DNA of 64,000 nt, from NCBI RefSeq assembly GCF_002891295.1, contig NZ_LGUI01000011.1, positions 186,001-250,000 of the forward strand. Reading direction: 5' to 3'. The position numbers and the translations under genes are program-made. The stretch's first letter is position 1; each line of letters begins with the position of its first letter. The notes beneath the pieces were generated by a model. The model had not been told where the DNA came from. It saw only the letters and a program-made list of their open reading frames with translations, and made no database searches. Shown here one piece after another: positions 53,243-61,214 of the stretch. Source of the DNA: Streptomyces eurocidicus. Lineage in GTDB: Bacteria > Actinomycetota > Actinomycetes > Streptomycetales > Streptomycetaceae.

Positions 53243-53794
53243 ATGAGGGTAATCATCGAGTCATTCACCCGTCCCGACATCGCGCGTATGAAGACCGCGG
53301 TCGCACGGCTGGCCGACGGGCCGGCGGAGGCCGCCGACGACGTGACGATCGAGCTGTACGCGTTCGGCGGCTGCCCGGGACAGCGGGTCGAGTTCCGGGC
53401 CTCCATCCCCTCGCGGGGCGAGGCCGAGGTGTCCCATGCGGACGAGCTGCAGGGCATCGACGAACGGTTCTCGGCCGCGGTCCGCCCCGAGGAGCTGGCG
53501 GCCCTGGGGCGGCACCTGGACGTCGAGAACCTGATGGACCTCCCGCCGAACGCGGACGAGAGGTACGTACCGGGCTCGCTCGTCGGGTCGGTGACCATCA
53601 CGGCGGGGAACGCCCGGATCACCCTGCGGTTCCCCCTGGAGGACGAGGATCCCCCGGAGGGCGAGGAGACGGCGATGAGGATCGATCCCGGGCCGATCCC
53701 GTTCGTGCTGCGGGCCTCGATGGCGCCCCCGAGCGTCCGCCCGGCCCTCGCCCAGCTGGCGGCGGTCGTCAACCGGCTCACCGGCCGCTCGTAG
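53243..53794 (+). CDS. Unrecognised 183-residue protein of the radical SAM cluster
   Basis: Begins MRVIIESFTRPDIARMKTAVARLADG and contains a central segment FGGCPGQRVEFRASIPSRGEAEVSHADE and LVGSVTITAGNARITLRFPLEDE, with a predicted alpha/beta or beta-rich fold, one Cys and no signal peptide. GAGGACG lies seven bases before the ATG. It sits between the radical SAM-protease gene and two glycosyltransferase-like genes with short gaps, so it is probably part of the same operon. It could be a partner, carrier or substrate. No family recognised. Confidence 0.75.
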   Translation: MRVIIESFTRPDIARMKTAVARLADGPAEAADDVTIELYAFGGCPGQRVEFRASIPSRGEAEVSHADELQGIDERFSAAVRPEELAALGRHLDVENLMDLPPNADERYVPGSLVGSVTITAGNARITLRFPLEDEDPPEGEETAMRIDPGPIPFVLRASMAPPSVRPALAQLAAVVNRLTGRS

Positions 53795-53806
53795 GCCCGC
53801 CGCCCG

Positions 53807-54709
53807 ATGCAGGCCATCCACGTCAACTCGACCCTGCCGTCCGTGCCGTACCTGGGGCGGGCGAAGGGCCCCGACGGCTATCGGGTGGAGGACTTCGAAC
53901 TCCTCACGACCGTCCTCTCGGCGGCCGCCTGGCGCCGTTTCAACGGCCCGGTCAAGCTGTACACCGACCACGTCGGGGAGGCGTACTACCGGCGGCTGGG
54001 CATGACGGAGCTGTGGGACGGCGGCATCGACACGGAGGTGCTGGAGTCGCTGCCCTCCGCCATCAGCCACGACGTGTTCTGGACCGCCGGCCGCGTCGCG
54101 GCCCTCCAGGCGGAGACGGCGCCCTTCGTCTCGCTGGACACGGACCTCGTCGTCTGGGGGCCCGTCGACGCCCTGATCACCTCGGATTTCATGGCACTGC
54201 ACTCGGAGCCCCTGCACCACGGTGTGTACAAGCCCCGAGGCGAGCTGAGCACACCCTCCGGTTACGTCTGGGAGGAGTGGGACTGGGACGCGCTCCCCTG
54301 CAACGCCTCGCTGACGTACTACGCGGAGGACCGGCTCACCAAGATGTTCCACGCCAAGGCGATGGAATTCATCCTGGAGAACCCGATCCGGCGGGAGGCC
54401 GAGGCCCGCCTGCCCGTCCACGACGTGTTCGTCGCCCAGCGGCTGCTGCCGATGTGCGCGCTGAGACTGGGGGTGCGACCGGCGTACTTCCTCGACTGGC
54501 CCCGGCCCGAGCGCAACAGCGAGACGATGACCGGCGGTGGGAGGAACCGGCTGGTCACCCATGTCTGGGCCTACAAGAGCGCGCTCAAGAGCGACCCGGA
54601 CGCCCGGGAATCGTTCTGCAGGCGGTGCGTGGCCCGGATCCGTACCGACTACCCCGAGCTCGTGGGAATGCTGCGGCACATTCCCAGCGTCCGGCGGTAT
54701 CTGTCGTGA
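53807..54709 (+). CDS. GT-A-like glycosyltransferase-type protein (first paralogue; DUF6734-like)
   Basis: A 300-residue protein. N-terminal AIHVNSTLPSVPYL, then FELLTTVLSAAAWRRFNGPVKLYTD and, near residues 105-115, FVSLDTDLVVWGPVD, a DxD-type metal/nucleotide-sugar motif of GT-A fold enzymes. The later half has HDVFVAQRLLPMCA and HVWAYKSALK. It aligns along its length with the next protein (IDTEVLES versus VDAELLDT, DVFW shared). I associate the pair with DUF6734, but the family is poorly characterised. Transfer of a sugar to a cluster product is inferred. Confidence 0.75.
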   Translation: MQAIHVNSTLPSVPYLGRAKGPDGYRVEDFELLTTVLSAAAWRRFNGPVKLYTDHVGEAYYRRLGMTELWDGGIDTEVLESLPSAISHDVFWTAGRVAALQAETAPFVSLDTDLVVWGPVDALITSDFMALHSEPLHHGVYKPRGELSTPSGYVWEEWDWDALPCNASLTYYAEDRLTKMFHAKAMEFILENPIRREAEARLPVHDVFVAQRLLPMCALRLGVRPAYFLDWPRPERNSETMTGGGRNRLVTHVWAYKSALKSDPDARESFCRRCVARIRTDYPELVGMLRHIPSVRRYLS

Positions 54710-54763
54710 GGCGGTGCCTGTCATGAGGCGGCCGCTGTCCGCGGGCCGTGGCGGGAGGCGGGC

Positions 54764-55678
54764 GTGAAGGCGATCCACGTCGTCTCCACCCGGCCGGCCA
54801 CGAACTACTACGTCTCGCGAGCCGGGGACTCCCCTTACCGGCAGGAGGACTTCGAGATCCTCACCACGGTCCTGTCGGCTCTCGAATGGCGCCGGCACAA
54901 CGGGGTGATCCGGCTCTACACGGATCCCCCGGGCCGGGAGTTCTACGACCGGCTCGGGCTCCTGGGCCTCTGGGACGGCGGGGTCGACGCCGAGCTCCTG
55001 GACACGGCGTCCCGGACGATCAACTGCGACGTCTTCTGGTCCTTCGGGAAGATCGTGGCCCTGCGGCGGGAAGAGGCGCCGTGCTGCGTCATGGACGTCG
55101 ACCTCATCGTCTGGGAGGACATCCGGCGGCTCGTCGACGCGGAAGTGATGAGCCTGCACGAGGAGTCACTCGCGTTCCCCGCCTACCTCGGCCGCGACCG
55201 CCTCGTCGCACCACCCGGATTCGACTGGAGCGGCCTGGACTGGTCGGCCACCCCGTGCAGCGCCGCGCTGCTCCTCTTCACCGAGGACGCGTTCAAGGAC
55301 GCGTACGCCGACCGGGCGCTGTCGTTCATGGCGGGCAACCCGGTCCGGTCGGAGCCCGACGGGGCGCTGCCCGCGCACCCGGTCTTCGCCGAGCAGCGGC
55401 TGCTGCCCATGTGCGCGAAGGCGAGCGGCGTACGCATCGGTTCGTTCCTGCGGGACTGCACGGGTGCCGAGCTGTGGTCCGGGCGGCGGAACACAGCGTT
55501 CACCCACCTGTGGAACGCGAAGACGCTTCTGCACCACGACCCGGGGAAGCGCGGGGAACTCTGCGCGAGGTACGCCCGCCGGATCCGGCGGGACCACCCG
55601 GAATTCGCGGAGGTGCTCGCGGGGTCCGAGCTCCTCCGGGAACACTTCCGGACGGCGGACGGGCTGCCGCACGCGTAG
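54764..55678 (+). CDS. GT-A-like glycosyltransferase-type protein (second paralogue; DUF6734-like)
   Basis: A 304-residue protein, clearly homologous to the preceding one (AIHVVSTRP, RQEDFEILTTVLSALEWRRHNG, DVDLIVW with a DxD). GTG at 54764 has GGGAGG ten bases upstream. Tandem duplication with divergence suggests the two act on different acceptors or form a heteromer. HPVFAEQRLLPMCAKASGVRIG parallels the first protein. It ends the plus-strand cluster; a repeat region and the Thr leader follow. Confidence 0.75.
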   Translation: MKAIHVVSTRPATNYYVSRAGDSPYRQEDFEILTTVLSALEWRRHNGVIRLYTDPPGREFYDRLGLLGLWDGGVDAELLDTASRTINCDVFWSFGKIVALRREEAPCCVMDVDLIVWEDIRRLVDAEVMSLHEESLAFPAYLGRDRLVAPPGFDWSGLDWSATPCSAALLLFTEDAFKDAYADRALSFMAGNPVRSEPDGALPAHPVFAEQRLLPMCAKASGVRIGSFLRDCTGAELWSGRRNTAFTHLWNAKTLLHHDPGKRGELCARYARRIRRDHPEFAEVLAGSELLREHFRTADGLPHA

Positions 55679-55687
55679 CCCGTCGGG

Positions 55688-55795
55688 GCCGCCCCCGGCC
55701 CCCCACGGCCCGGGGGTGCCCCGCGGCACGGCCGGGGGATGCCCTGCGGCACGGCCCGGGGGTGCCCCGCGGCACGGCAGGGCCCCGCCGGGAGC
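55688..55795. repeat. Imperfect tandem repeats after the glycosyltransferase pair
   Basis: Units of the type gcacggcccgggggtgccccgcg recur about three times. They can form GC-rich hairpins and may terminate the cluster transcript. Confidence 0.6.
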
Positions 55796-55835
55796 CCGCC
55801 GGGAAAACCCCGTGCGCCCCCGCCCCGCGCCCTGT

Positions 55836-55841
55836 TACCGT
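55836..55841 (+). promoter_or_regulatory. Predicted -10 element of the thrS paralogue leader
   Basis: TACCGT ends seven bases before the leader ATG at 55849, so the transcript should begin at or next to that ATG. The -35 is weak. The same spacing is seen for the chorismate mutase leader. Confidence 0.5.
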
Positions 55842-55848
55842 CCCCGGC

Positions 55849-55935
55849 ATGAAGCGCGCCCGGATGGCCATGGCCATCGCCGTCCCCCTCGTCCTCGTCA
55901 TGACGACGACGCCGGAGAGTGTCCCGGCGCGCTGA
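55849..55935 (+). CDS. Threonine leader peptide of the thrS paralogue
   Basis: A 28-codon frame with a hydrophobic middle (MAMAIAVPLVLVM) and three consecutive Thr codons ACG ACG ACG (55903-55911), then PESVPAR and TGA. A 15-bp terminator hairpin starts 14 bases after the stop, and the next gene is a threonyl-tRNA synthetase. Stalling at the Thr codons when charged Thr-tRNA is low would be expected to prevent terminator formation. This is inferred from layout only. Confidence 0.68.
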   Translation: MKRARMAMAIAVPLVLVMTTTPESVPAR

Positions 55936-55949
55936 CAGATGTCCTAGTC

Positions 55950-55983
55950 CGAAAGCCCCGGGGCGAGTGCCCCGGGGCTTTCG
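55950..55983 (+). terminator. Terminator hairpin (candidate attenuator) before the thrS paralogue
   Basis: cgaaagccccggggc (55950-55964) and gccccggggctttcg (55969-55983) are exactly complementary with loop gagt. No separate U-tract follows. It lies between the Thr leader stop (55935) and the synthetase start (56027). Confidence 0.82.
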
Positions 55984-56026
55984 CGTGCTCCGGGCGCCTC
56001 GTCCCGGTGACCGCGAGGAGAACGCC

Positions 56027-57256
56027 ATGCACGACCACCGCAGACTCGGCCGTGAGCTCGGCCTGTTCGACACCGACCCGCTGATCGGGGCCGGGCTTCC
56101 CTACTGGCTGCCCGACGGGGCGGCCGTGCGGCACGCGCTGGAGGAGTACATCCGCGCGGCCGAGCGGAAGGCGGGCTACCGGCATGTGTACTCGCCCGTG
56201 CTGGGCAAGCGCGAGCTGTACGAGATCTCGGGGCACTGGTCGCACTACAGCGACGACATGTTCCCGCCGATGGACCTCGGCGGCGAACAGGTGGTGCTGC
56301 GGCCGAGCCTGTGCCCGCACCACGCGCTGATCTACCGCTCCCGTTCGCGCAGCTACCGTGAACTGCCCCTGCGCATCGCCGAGCTGGGCGGCATGTACCG
56401 CTCCGAACTCTCGGGCGTGCTCGGCGGGCTCACCCGCGTACGGGCCATCCAGCTGAACGACGCGCACATCTTCTGCACCCTGGAGCAGGTCGCCGAGGAG
56501 GCGGCCGGCGCGCTGGAGATGATCCGGCGGGCGTACGAGGCGCTCGGGATCGTCCCGGCCCGCTACCGGCTCTCCCTCCCCGGCCCCGGCGGCAAGTACG
56601 TGGCGGCACCGGAGCTGTGGGAGCGGTCGACCGCGCTGCTCACCGATGTCCTGGACCGCTCCGGGCTGCCGTACGAGGCCGCCGAGGGGGAGGCCGCGTT
56701 CTACGGGCCCAAGATCGACGTGCAGGTCGCCGACGGGGCGGGGCGGGAGTCCACCCTGTCGACCGTCCAGGTCGACTTCCACCAGCCCGAGCGGTTCGAC
56801 CTGCGCTACGTCGGCGCGGACGGCGCGAAGCACCGGCCGGTGATGGTCCACCGCAGCGTCATCGGCAGCGTGGAACGGGCCGTCGCCCACCTCGTGGAAC
56901 AGCACGGCGGCGCGTTCCCCGCCTGGCTGGCCCCCACCCAACTGGCCGTCCTGCCGGTCTCCGAGGCACAGGTGCCGGAGGCGGAGGCCGTCGTACGGCG
57001 GTGCGTGGAACTGGGCCTACGGGCGGAGGTGGCCGGTCCGGAACACGGCGGCCTGGGCGCGCGCGTCCGCCGGGCGCGGCTGGTCCCGTACCAGGCCGTG
57101 ATCGGCGCGAAGGAGGCCGCCGAGGGCCTTCTCGCCGTACGGCTGCGCGACGGCCGCCGCCTCGCGCCACGGCCCGCCGAGGAGTTCCTCGCGGCGGTCG
57201 GCGCGCTCGTCGGGGCCCACAGCACCGCGCTGTGGGACGGGGACGACCGCTCGTAG
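56027..57256 (+). CDS. Short threonyl-tRNA synthetase (no TGS or editing domain)
   Basis: A 409-residue class II synthetase with catalytic core and anticodon-binding domain only; the usual enzyme is about 640-660 residues with N-terminal TGS and editing domains. The zinc ligands are kept: C96 in SLCPHH, His in NDAHIFC and His in HRSVIGS. Motif 2 (GGMYRSELSGVLGGLTRVRAIQL) and motif 3 (GSVERAVAHLVE) are present. GAGGAG is six bases before ATG. It is probably a second ThrRS in addition to a full-length housekeeping one elsewhere. Such paralogues can replace ThrRS under inhibitor stress. Regulated by the Thr leader and terminator upstream. Confidence 0.88.
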   Translation: MHDHRRLGRELGLFDTDPLIGAGLPYWLPDGAAVRHALEEYIRAAERKAGYRHVYSPVLGKRELYEISGHWSHYSDDMFPPMDLGGEQVVLRPSLCPHHALIYRSRSRSYRELPLRIAELGGMYRSELSGVLGGLTRVRAIQLNDAHIFCTLEQVAEEAAGALEMIRRAYEALGIVPARYRLSLPGPGGKYVAAPELWERSTALLTDVLDRSGLPYEAAEGEAAFYGPKIDVQVADGAGRESTLSTVQVDFHQPERFDLRYVGADGAKHRPVMVHRSVIGSVERAVAHLVEQHGGAFPAWLAPTQLAVLPVSEAQVPEAEAVVRRCVELGLRAEVAGPEHGGLGARVRRARLVPYQAVIGAKEAAEGLLAVRLRDGRRLAPRPAEEFLAAVGALVGAHSTALWDGDDRS

Positions 57257-57317
57257 CGTACGGCGGGGCGGGGCCGGGCGGCCCGGCCCCGCCGTACGGC
57301 GACCCATCCGCCGGCTG

Positions 57318-57998
57318 TCAGGCGCCCGCGCCGGAGACCGCGGACATGGTCTTCTTCGCCAGCTCGAACACCGGCAGCATGCTCTGATGCTCCGCCGTGT
57401 CGAACCCCCGGAGCTGTATGACGGCCACGCCCTTGGGGGTCGTCAGCGCGAGTGCCCGCTGCTGCCGGTCCTCCCGCAGCTTGGGGCTGTTGAGCTTGTA
57501 GACGATCTCCACCGCCGGGAGACCGCCGACCTTGATGTCCTTGTACGCGCTCTCGACGAGGTACTGCTCCTCGGCCATGAAGGTTTCGAGCACCTTCCGG
57601 GGGGACGAGTCCGTCGCGGGACCGGTCCACACCAGCATCCTGCTGATCACGCGTTCCTTGGTGTCGAGCTCGCAGGTGCCCTTGAGGGACTTGTGCTCGG
57701 TCACCGACCCGAGGAAGGCGGCGTCGCCCGCCGACATCGACTTCGCCGTCCAGCCCTCGGCCGTCTCGAACGACATGGGAAGGTCGCACACCGACCCGGC
57801 GTCGCCGACCCTGGTGCCGCTGCCCCGCCCGGACTCGGCGCTCGGCGCCGAGGACGGCGCCGCGGACTTCGACGGCTCGGCCTTCCCGGCGGCTTCGGCC
57901 TTGTCGGTCTTTCCGGCCTTGTCGTCGCCGGAGGCGCAGCCGGTGAGCACACCGGCCATGAGCGCGGCGGACACCAGACCCCCTGTGATTCTGCGCAT
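57318..57998 (-). CDS. DUF3558-like lipoprotein
   Basis: A 226-residue lipoprotein: signal peptide with lipobox VLTGC (Cys about residue 21), a low-complexity Lys/Ser/Ala linker to about 65, and a folded domain with SVCDLPMSFETAEGWTAKS, GTCELDTKER and VKVGGLPAVEIVYKLNSPKL. The two Cys (in SVCDLP and GTCELD) could form a disulfide. The layout matches DUF3558-like actinobacterial lipoproteins. Convergent with the thrS paralogue. The gap to the next gene is 58022-58168. Confidence 0.82.
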   Translation of the reverse strand: MRRITGGLVSAALMAGVLTGCASGDDKAGKTDKAEAAGKAEPSKSAAPSSAPSAESGRGSGTRVGDAGSVCDLPMSFETAEGWTAKSMSAGDAAFLGSVTEHKSLKGTCELDTKERVISRMLVWTGPATDSSPRKVLETFMAEEQYLVESAYKDIKVGGLPAVEIVYKLNSPKLREDRQQRALALTTPKGVAVIQLRGFDTAEHQSMLPVFELAKKTMSAVSGAGA

Positions 57999-58122
57999 AA
58001 ACCTTTCCCTGCCGATTACTTAAAGAGAAAGGAAAGTAGCCCGGCAGGCCAAGGCGGTACAAATCGTTATTTCCGGTTGTTCGCCCGTGGTTGCCCCGGC
58101 GGCGGCCGCGCGCGTCGCCGCC

Positions 58123-58155
58123 GGCCCGGGCGCCCTCGCTCGGGGCGCCCGGGCC
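58123..58155. terminator. Hairpin after the 58169 gene
   Basis: ggcccgggcgccc (58123-58135) pairs exactly with gggcgcccgggcc (58143-58155) around a seven-base loop, 14 bases beyond the stop of the small secreted protein gene on the minus strand. Confidence 0.82.
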
Positions 58156-58168
58156 GCCGCCGCGCGCC

Positions 58169-58501
58169 TCAGCCGAACTGCACGCTGCGCGGGATCGCGC
58201 CCCCTTCGAAGCTCTTCGCCATCCCCGGTGGGAGCGTCGCGACGACCGCCGACTCGCAGTCGCCCGGCTCCGTGTAGAACGTGGCCTTCGCGCCCGTGCC
58301 GTTGTCCGCCACCCGGGCGCCCTCGACCAGAAGGCGGCACTCGCCGTTCTGCGGGTTGTCGAAGACGTACTCCTCACCGTTGGTCGAGGTGTAGCTGAAG
58401 GTCCCGGAGGCGGCCTGGGCGCTGGTGGTCAGGCCGGTGGCCAGCACGAGCGCGGCTCCGGCCGTCACCGCGAACCGGCCCAGGCGTGTGAGCGTGTGCA
58501 T
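58169..58501 (-). CDS. Small secreted protein
   Basis: A 110-residue protein with a clear signal peptide (LGRFAVTAGAALVLATGLTTSAQA, cleavage near residue 30) and a mature part of about 80 residues with two Cys (GECRLL and GDCESA) that probably form a disulfide. GGGGAGGACG lies six bases before ATG 58501. No known domain. The mature region contains TSTNGEEYVFDNP and PPGMAKSFEGGAIPRSVQFG. Confidence 0.8.
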   Translation of the reverse strand: MHTLTRLGRFAVTAGAALVLATGLTTSAQAASGTFSYTSTNGEEYVFDNPQNGECRLLVEGARVADNGTGAKATFYTEPGDCESAVVATLPPGMAKSFEGGAIPRSVQFG

Positions 58502-58807
58502 GAACGTCCTCCCCGGCGGGCCGGTGCCCGCTCCCGCTTCGACCGCGCCGACCGCACCCCGGCCGCAGGGGGCGCCGCCGCCCCGCGCGGATGGTTCGCC
58601 ATAGATCTGGCACGAGGTAAGGCAGATAAACCGCTTTACAGAGGATCCATACGAGCAATCCACCCGCACCAGCGACACGATGAACATTCATTCGCCACAA
58701 CCGGCCGAGGAATGCCCGCGAACGCCCGCGGGACGACGGTGAGCCCCGGGGGCACCCGGATGCCGCCGGATCCCCCGGGTGCCCCCGCGTCCGTACGGCC
58801 CGGCATC
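58502..58807. other. Divergent intergenic region
   Basis: No gene. An AT-richer stretch at 58600-58695 (for example agataaaccgctttacag) probably holds the promoter of the small secreted protein. Nothing else was recognised. Confidence 0.5.
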
Positions 58808-59215
58808 ATGAGCACCATGCGCACCCGACCTGTGCTCGTCTACGACGGCGACTGCGGCTTCTGCACGACCTCGGTGAACCTCGCCGAGAAGCATGTGCAC
58901 CCCCGCTGCTCCGTCACCGCCTGGCAGTTCGCCGAGCTGGACGCCCTGGGTGTCACCCAGGAGCGCGCCGAGTACGAGCTGCTGTGGATCACTCCGACCG
59001 GGACGGTGTACGGCGGCGCCCAGGCCGTCGCCAAGCTGCTGCTCAGCGCGGGCGGCGGCTGGGCCGTGCTCGGGGCCGTGCTCAGGCTGCCGCCGGTGCG
59101 CTGGATCGCCCACGGCGTCTACCGGCTGGTGGCGGACAACCGGCAGAAGATGCCGGGCGGCACGGCGGCCTGCGCGCTGCCGGCCGCGCGGCGGCCGGGA
59201 GCGACGGGGTCCTGA
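58808..59215 (+). CDS. DCC family (DUF393) thiol-disulfide oxidoreductase-like protein
   Basis: A 135-residue protein with the signature DGDCGFCTTSVNLAEK (DxDCxxC, residues about 13-28) and later GGAQAVAKLLLSAGG and RWIAHGVYRLVADNRQKM, typical of the DCC family. The CxxC suggests redox chemistry. ATG 58808 and ATG 58817 are both possible starts. The partner is unknown. Confidence 0.87.
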   Translation: MSTMRTRPVLVYDGDCGFCTTSVNLAEKHVHPRCSVTAWQFAELDALGVTQERAEYELLWITPTGTVYGGAQAVAKLLLSAGGGWAVLGAVLRLPPVRWIAHGVYRLVADNRQKMPGGTAACALPAARRPGATGS

Positions 59216-59278
59216 CGACGTTCCCGGGCCGGACCGGCGGGCGGCCGGTCACGCCGCCACGGGCCGGTGGCAGGCCCG

Positions 59279-60247
59279 TCACACCGCCACGGCCGCCGGC
59301 GGCACCGGGCCCTGCGCCGCCCGCTCACCCTGCAACGCGGTGAGCTTGAGCACGAAGAGGCCGGCGAGCACGGCGGCGGCGATGTCGGCGATGTCGGCGA
59401 CGATCAGCACCCCCGTCGCCGCCCTGATCGACTCGAACTTCTGGGCCACGCCGTACAGCCGCTCGCCGATCCAGCCCAGGAACGTCGTCGCGATCCACAG
59501 CCCCCACCACGCGTTCAGACCCGCGCGGGAGACCTCCCGGGGCACGCCGTCCGGCGTGTACGGGAGGCTGGCGTCCCAGATGTCGTTGGCGATCTTCTTC
59601 GGGAACCAGAGGTTGACGACCGGTACAAACCAGCCGCCGATCGACCAGCCCCGGGACATCCGGTGACCGCCCGGGGAGAACACCTCCGCGTTCACGCGCA
59701 CCCGGCGGAACCACAGCACGAAGAGGACGGCGGCGGCCAGGTTGGCGGCGAGCTGGGCGACGGTGACGGCCGACTGGAGGGCGTCGGCCCGGTCCAGGTC
59801 GCTCATGGACACGGACTCGATGCCCCCGGCCAGGACCTGGTTGATCAGCCCGAGCATGGTGAAGCCGGAGTAGAGCGAGACGACGTCGACGACCGCGCAG
59901 ACGGCCAGCAGGGCGACGGTCGCGAAGGCGAGCCCGCGGGGCGAGGAGAGGTAGGCGCCGGGGGCCGGGGCCGGGGCGTACAGCGGCACGGGGCCCTGGG
60001 CGTACGCGGGGCTCTGTGCGTACGCAGGGCTCTGGGCATACGCATTCTCAGGCGGCGGGCCCGGTGCGTACGCCGAGCCCGGTGCGTACGCGTTCTCGGG
60101 CGGCGGCACCCCCACCCCCGGCCGCTCCCCCGCCCCCGGCCGCTCCCCGGCCTGCCAGGCGCCCAGCCCCAGCCGCTCCCCCTCGCACCCTTCGCAACGC
60201 GCCGATCCCTGCATCGCCGGTACCGCCCGACAGTCCGAGCACCACAC
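59279..60247 (-). CDS. DUF4328 membrane protein with N-terminal zinc ribbon
   Basis: A 322-residue protein. An N-terminal CxxC...CxxC (WCSDCRAV and ARCEGCEG) is followed by a Pro/Ala/Tyr-rich repeat segment (ENAYA, PAYAQ repeats, residues about 50-100). Five or so membrane helices follow, with SRGWSIGGWFVPVVNLWFPKKIANDIWDAS, the DUF4328 signature. GTG at 60247 is chosen because GGAGGGG lies nine bases upstream; a start at 60313 would add 22 residues. Function unknown, membrane location inferred. Confidence 0.85.
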   Translation of the reverse strand: MWCSDCRAVPAMQGSARCEGCEGERLGLGAWQAGERPGAGERPGVGVPPPENAYAPGSAYAPGPPPENAYAQSPAYAQSPAYAQGPVPLYAPAPAPGAYLSSPRGLAFATVALLAVCAVVDVVSLYSGFTMLGLINQVLAGGIESVSMSDLDRADALQSAVTVAQLAANLAAAVLFVLWFRRVRVNAEVFSPGGHRMSRGWSIGGWFVPVVNLWFPKKIANDIWDASLPYTPDGVPREVSRAGLNAWWGLWIATTFLGWIGERLYGVAQKFESIRAATGVLIVADIADIAAAVLAGLFVLKLTALQGERAAQGPVPPAAVAV

Positions 60248-60511
60248 GAGACGAACCCCTCCCCCAGAATCTCCGTTCGATTTCCGGAACCCTGACCGCT
60301 GTACGGCCGTCAAGGTTGTACGACGTCTTACGGACCTCCCCGGCGATCCACCACATTCCGACCGCCGGGATCACGCCATTTTCCCGACCCGTGCGATTCG
60401 TCCGGGCGGCCGCCGGGCGACCGGAATGCCGACGTTGGGGCGGGTGTTGGAACCCGTACGCCCTGCCGGGGCGGCACAGGACCCTCCACACCACCCGTAA
60501 GGACGACGACC
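60248..60511. other. Intergenic region between the DUF4328 and PPOX genes
   Basis: No gene was found. The region should carry the two divergent promoters. No strong repeat or hairpin was noted. Confidence 0.45.
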
Positions 60512-60919
60512 GTGGCAACCGGCCTCTCGGACGACCTGAAGACGTACCTCGACGACTCGCGGGCCTTCGCGACCGTGGCGACGCTCCTGCCCGACGGACG
60601 GCCGCACCTCACGGTGGTCTGGGTCAAGCGCGACGGCGAGGACCTTCTGTTCTCCACCACGGTCGACCGCCAGCAGGGCAGGAACCTCGCCCGCGACCCG
60701 CGCGTCACCGTCCTGATCAACCCGCCCGAGAACCCGTACACGTACGCGGAGATCCGCGGCACCGCCACCGTCACCCCGGACGGCACCCACGAGCTGCTGA
60801 ACGAACTCTCGGTGAAATACACGGGCCAGGAGTACGCCGCGTTCAACCCGGCCGCGAAGAACGACGGCGAGCGCGTCGTGGTGCGCATCACACCGGTCAA
60901 GGTCACCGGCCGCCTCTGA
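60512..60919 (+). CDS. PPOX-class (F420-type) oxidoreductase
   Basis: A 135-residue split-barrel protein: LKTYLDDSRAFATVATLLPDGRPHLTVVWVKRDGEDLLFSTT, then RNLARDPRVTVLINPPENPYTYAEIRGTATV and ERVVVRITPVKVTG. These match the F420-dependent TIGR03618-type group of the PPOX-like family. GTG at 60512 has AAGGACGAC about five bases upstream. It reduces an unknown substrate with F420 or FMN. Stands alone before the tRNA. Confidence 0.87.
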   Translation: MATGLSDDLKTYLDDSRAFATVATLLPDGRPHLTVVWVKRDGEDLLFSTTVDRQQGRNLARDPRVTVLINPPENPYTYAEIRGTATVTPDGTHELLNELSVKYTGQEYAAFNPAAKNDGERVVVRITPVKVTGRL

Positions 60920-61080
60920 GGCCGGGCCCCGGGGAATTCCGGCGCGCCGCCCGGACACCGCCGGAGGGAACGCCCCCTCCGGCGGCCCGGCGCGCCGCTC
61001 GGCGGGGAAATGCACCCCCACGCGTCGGGTAATATTGTTTCCGCGACGCCGACCCGTGGAATTGCCCACAGGAAAGCCGA

Positions 61081-61153
61081 GCACTCGTAGCTCAACGGAT
61101 AGAGCACTTGACTACGGATCAAGAGGTTGCAGGTTCGAATCCTGCCGAGTGCA
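61081..61153 (+). tRNA. tRNA-Arg (anticodon ACG)
   Basis: A full cloverleaf: acceptor GCACTCG/CGAGTGC, D arm GCTC/GAGC, anticodon stem CTTGA/TCAAG with loop CTACGGA (anticodon ACG), T arm GCAGG TTCGAAT CCTGC, and discriminator A. CCA is not encoded. With inosine at position 34 it reads CGU, CGC and CGA. Confidence 0.96.
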
Positions 61154-61160
61154 CAGCGAC

Positions 61161-61194
61161 CAGAGGCCCTCAGGAGAAATCCTGAGGGCCTCTG
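61161..61194 (+). terminator. Terminator of tRNA-Arg
   Basis: cagaggccctcagga (61161-61175) and tcctgagggcctctg (61180-61194) pair exactly with a gaaa tetraloop. It begins eight bases after the tRNA and also sits 3' of the convergent acetyltransferase gene. Confidence 0.88.
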
Positions 61195-61214
61195 CCGTAT
61201 GCCCGGGCCGCGGT

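Noticed and set aside
61081-61153. tRNA-Arg as an integration site of a mobile element
   Set aside because: No integrase, excisionase or duplicated tRNA 3' end is visible on either side within the window.
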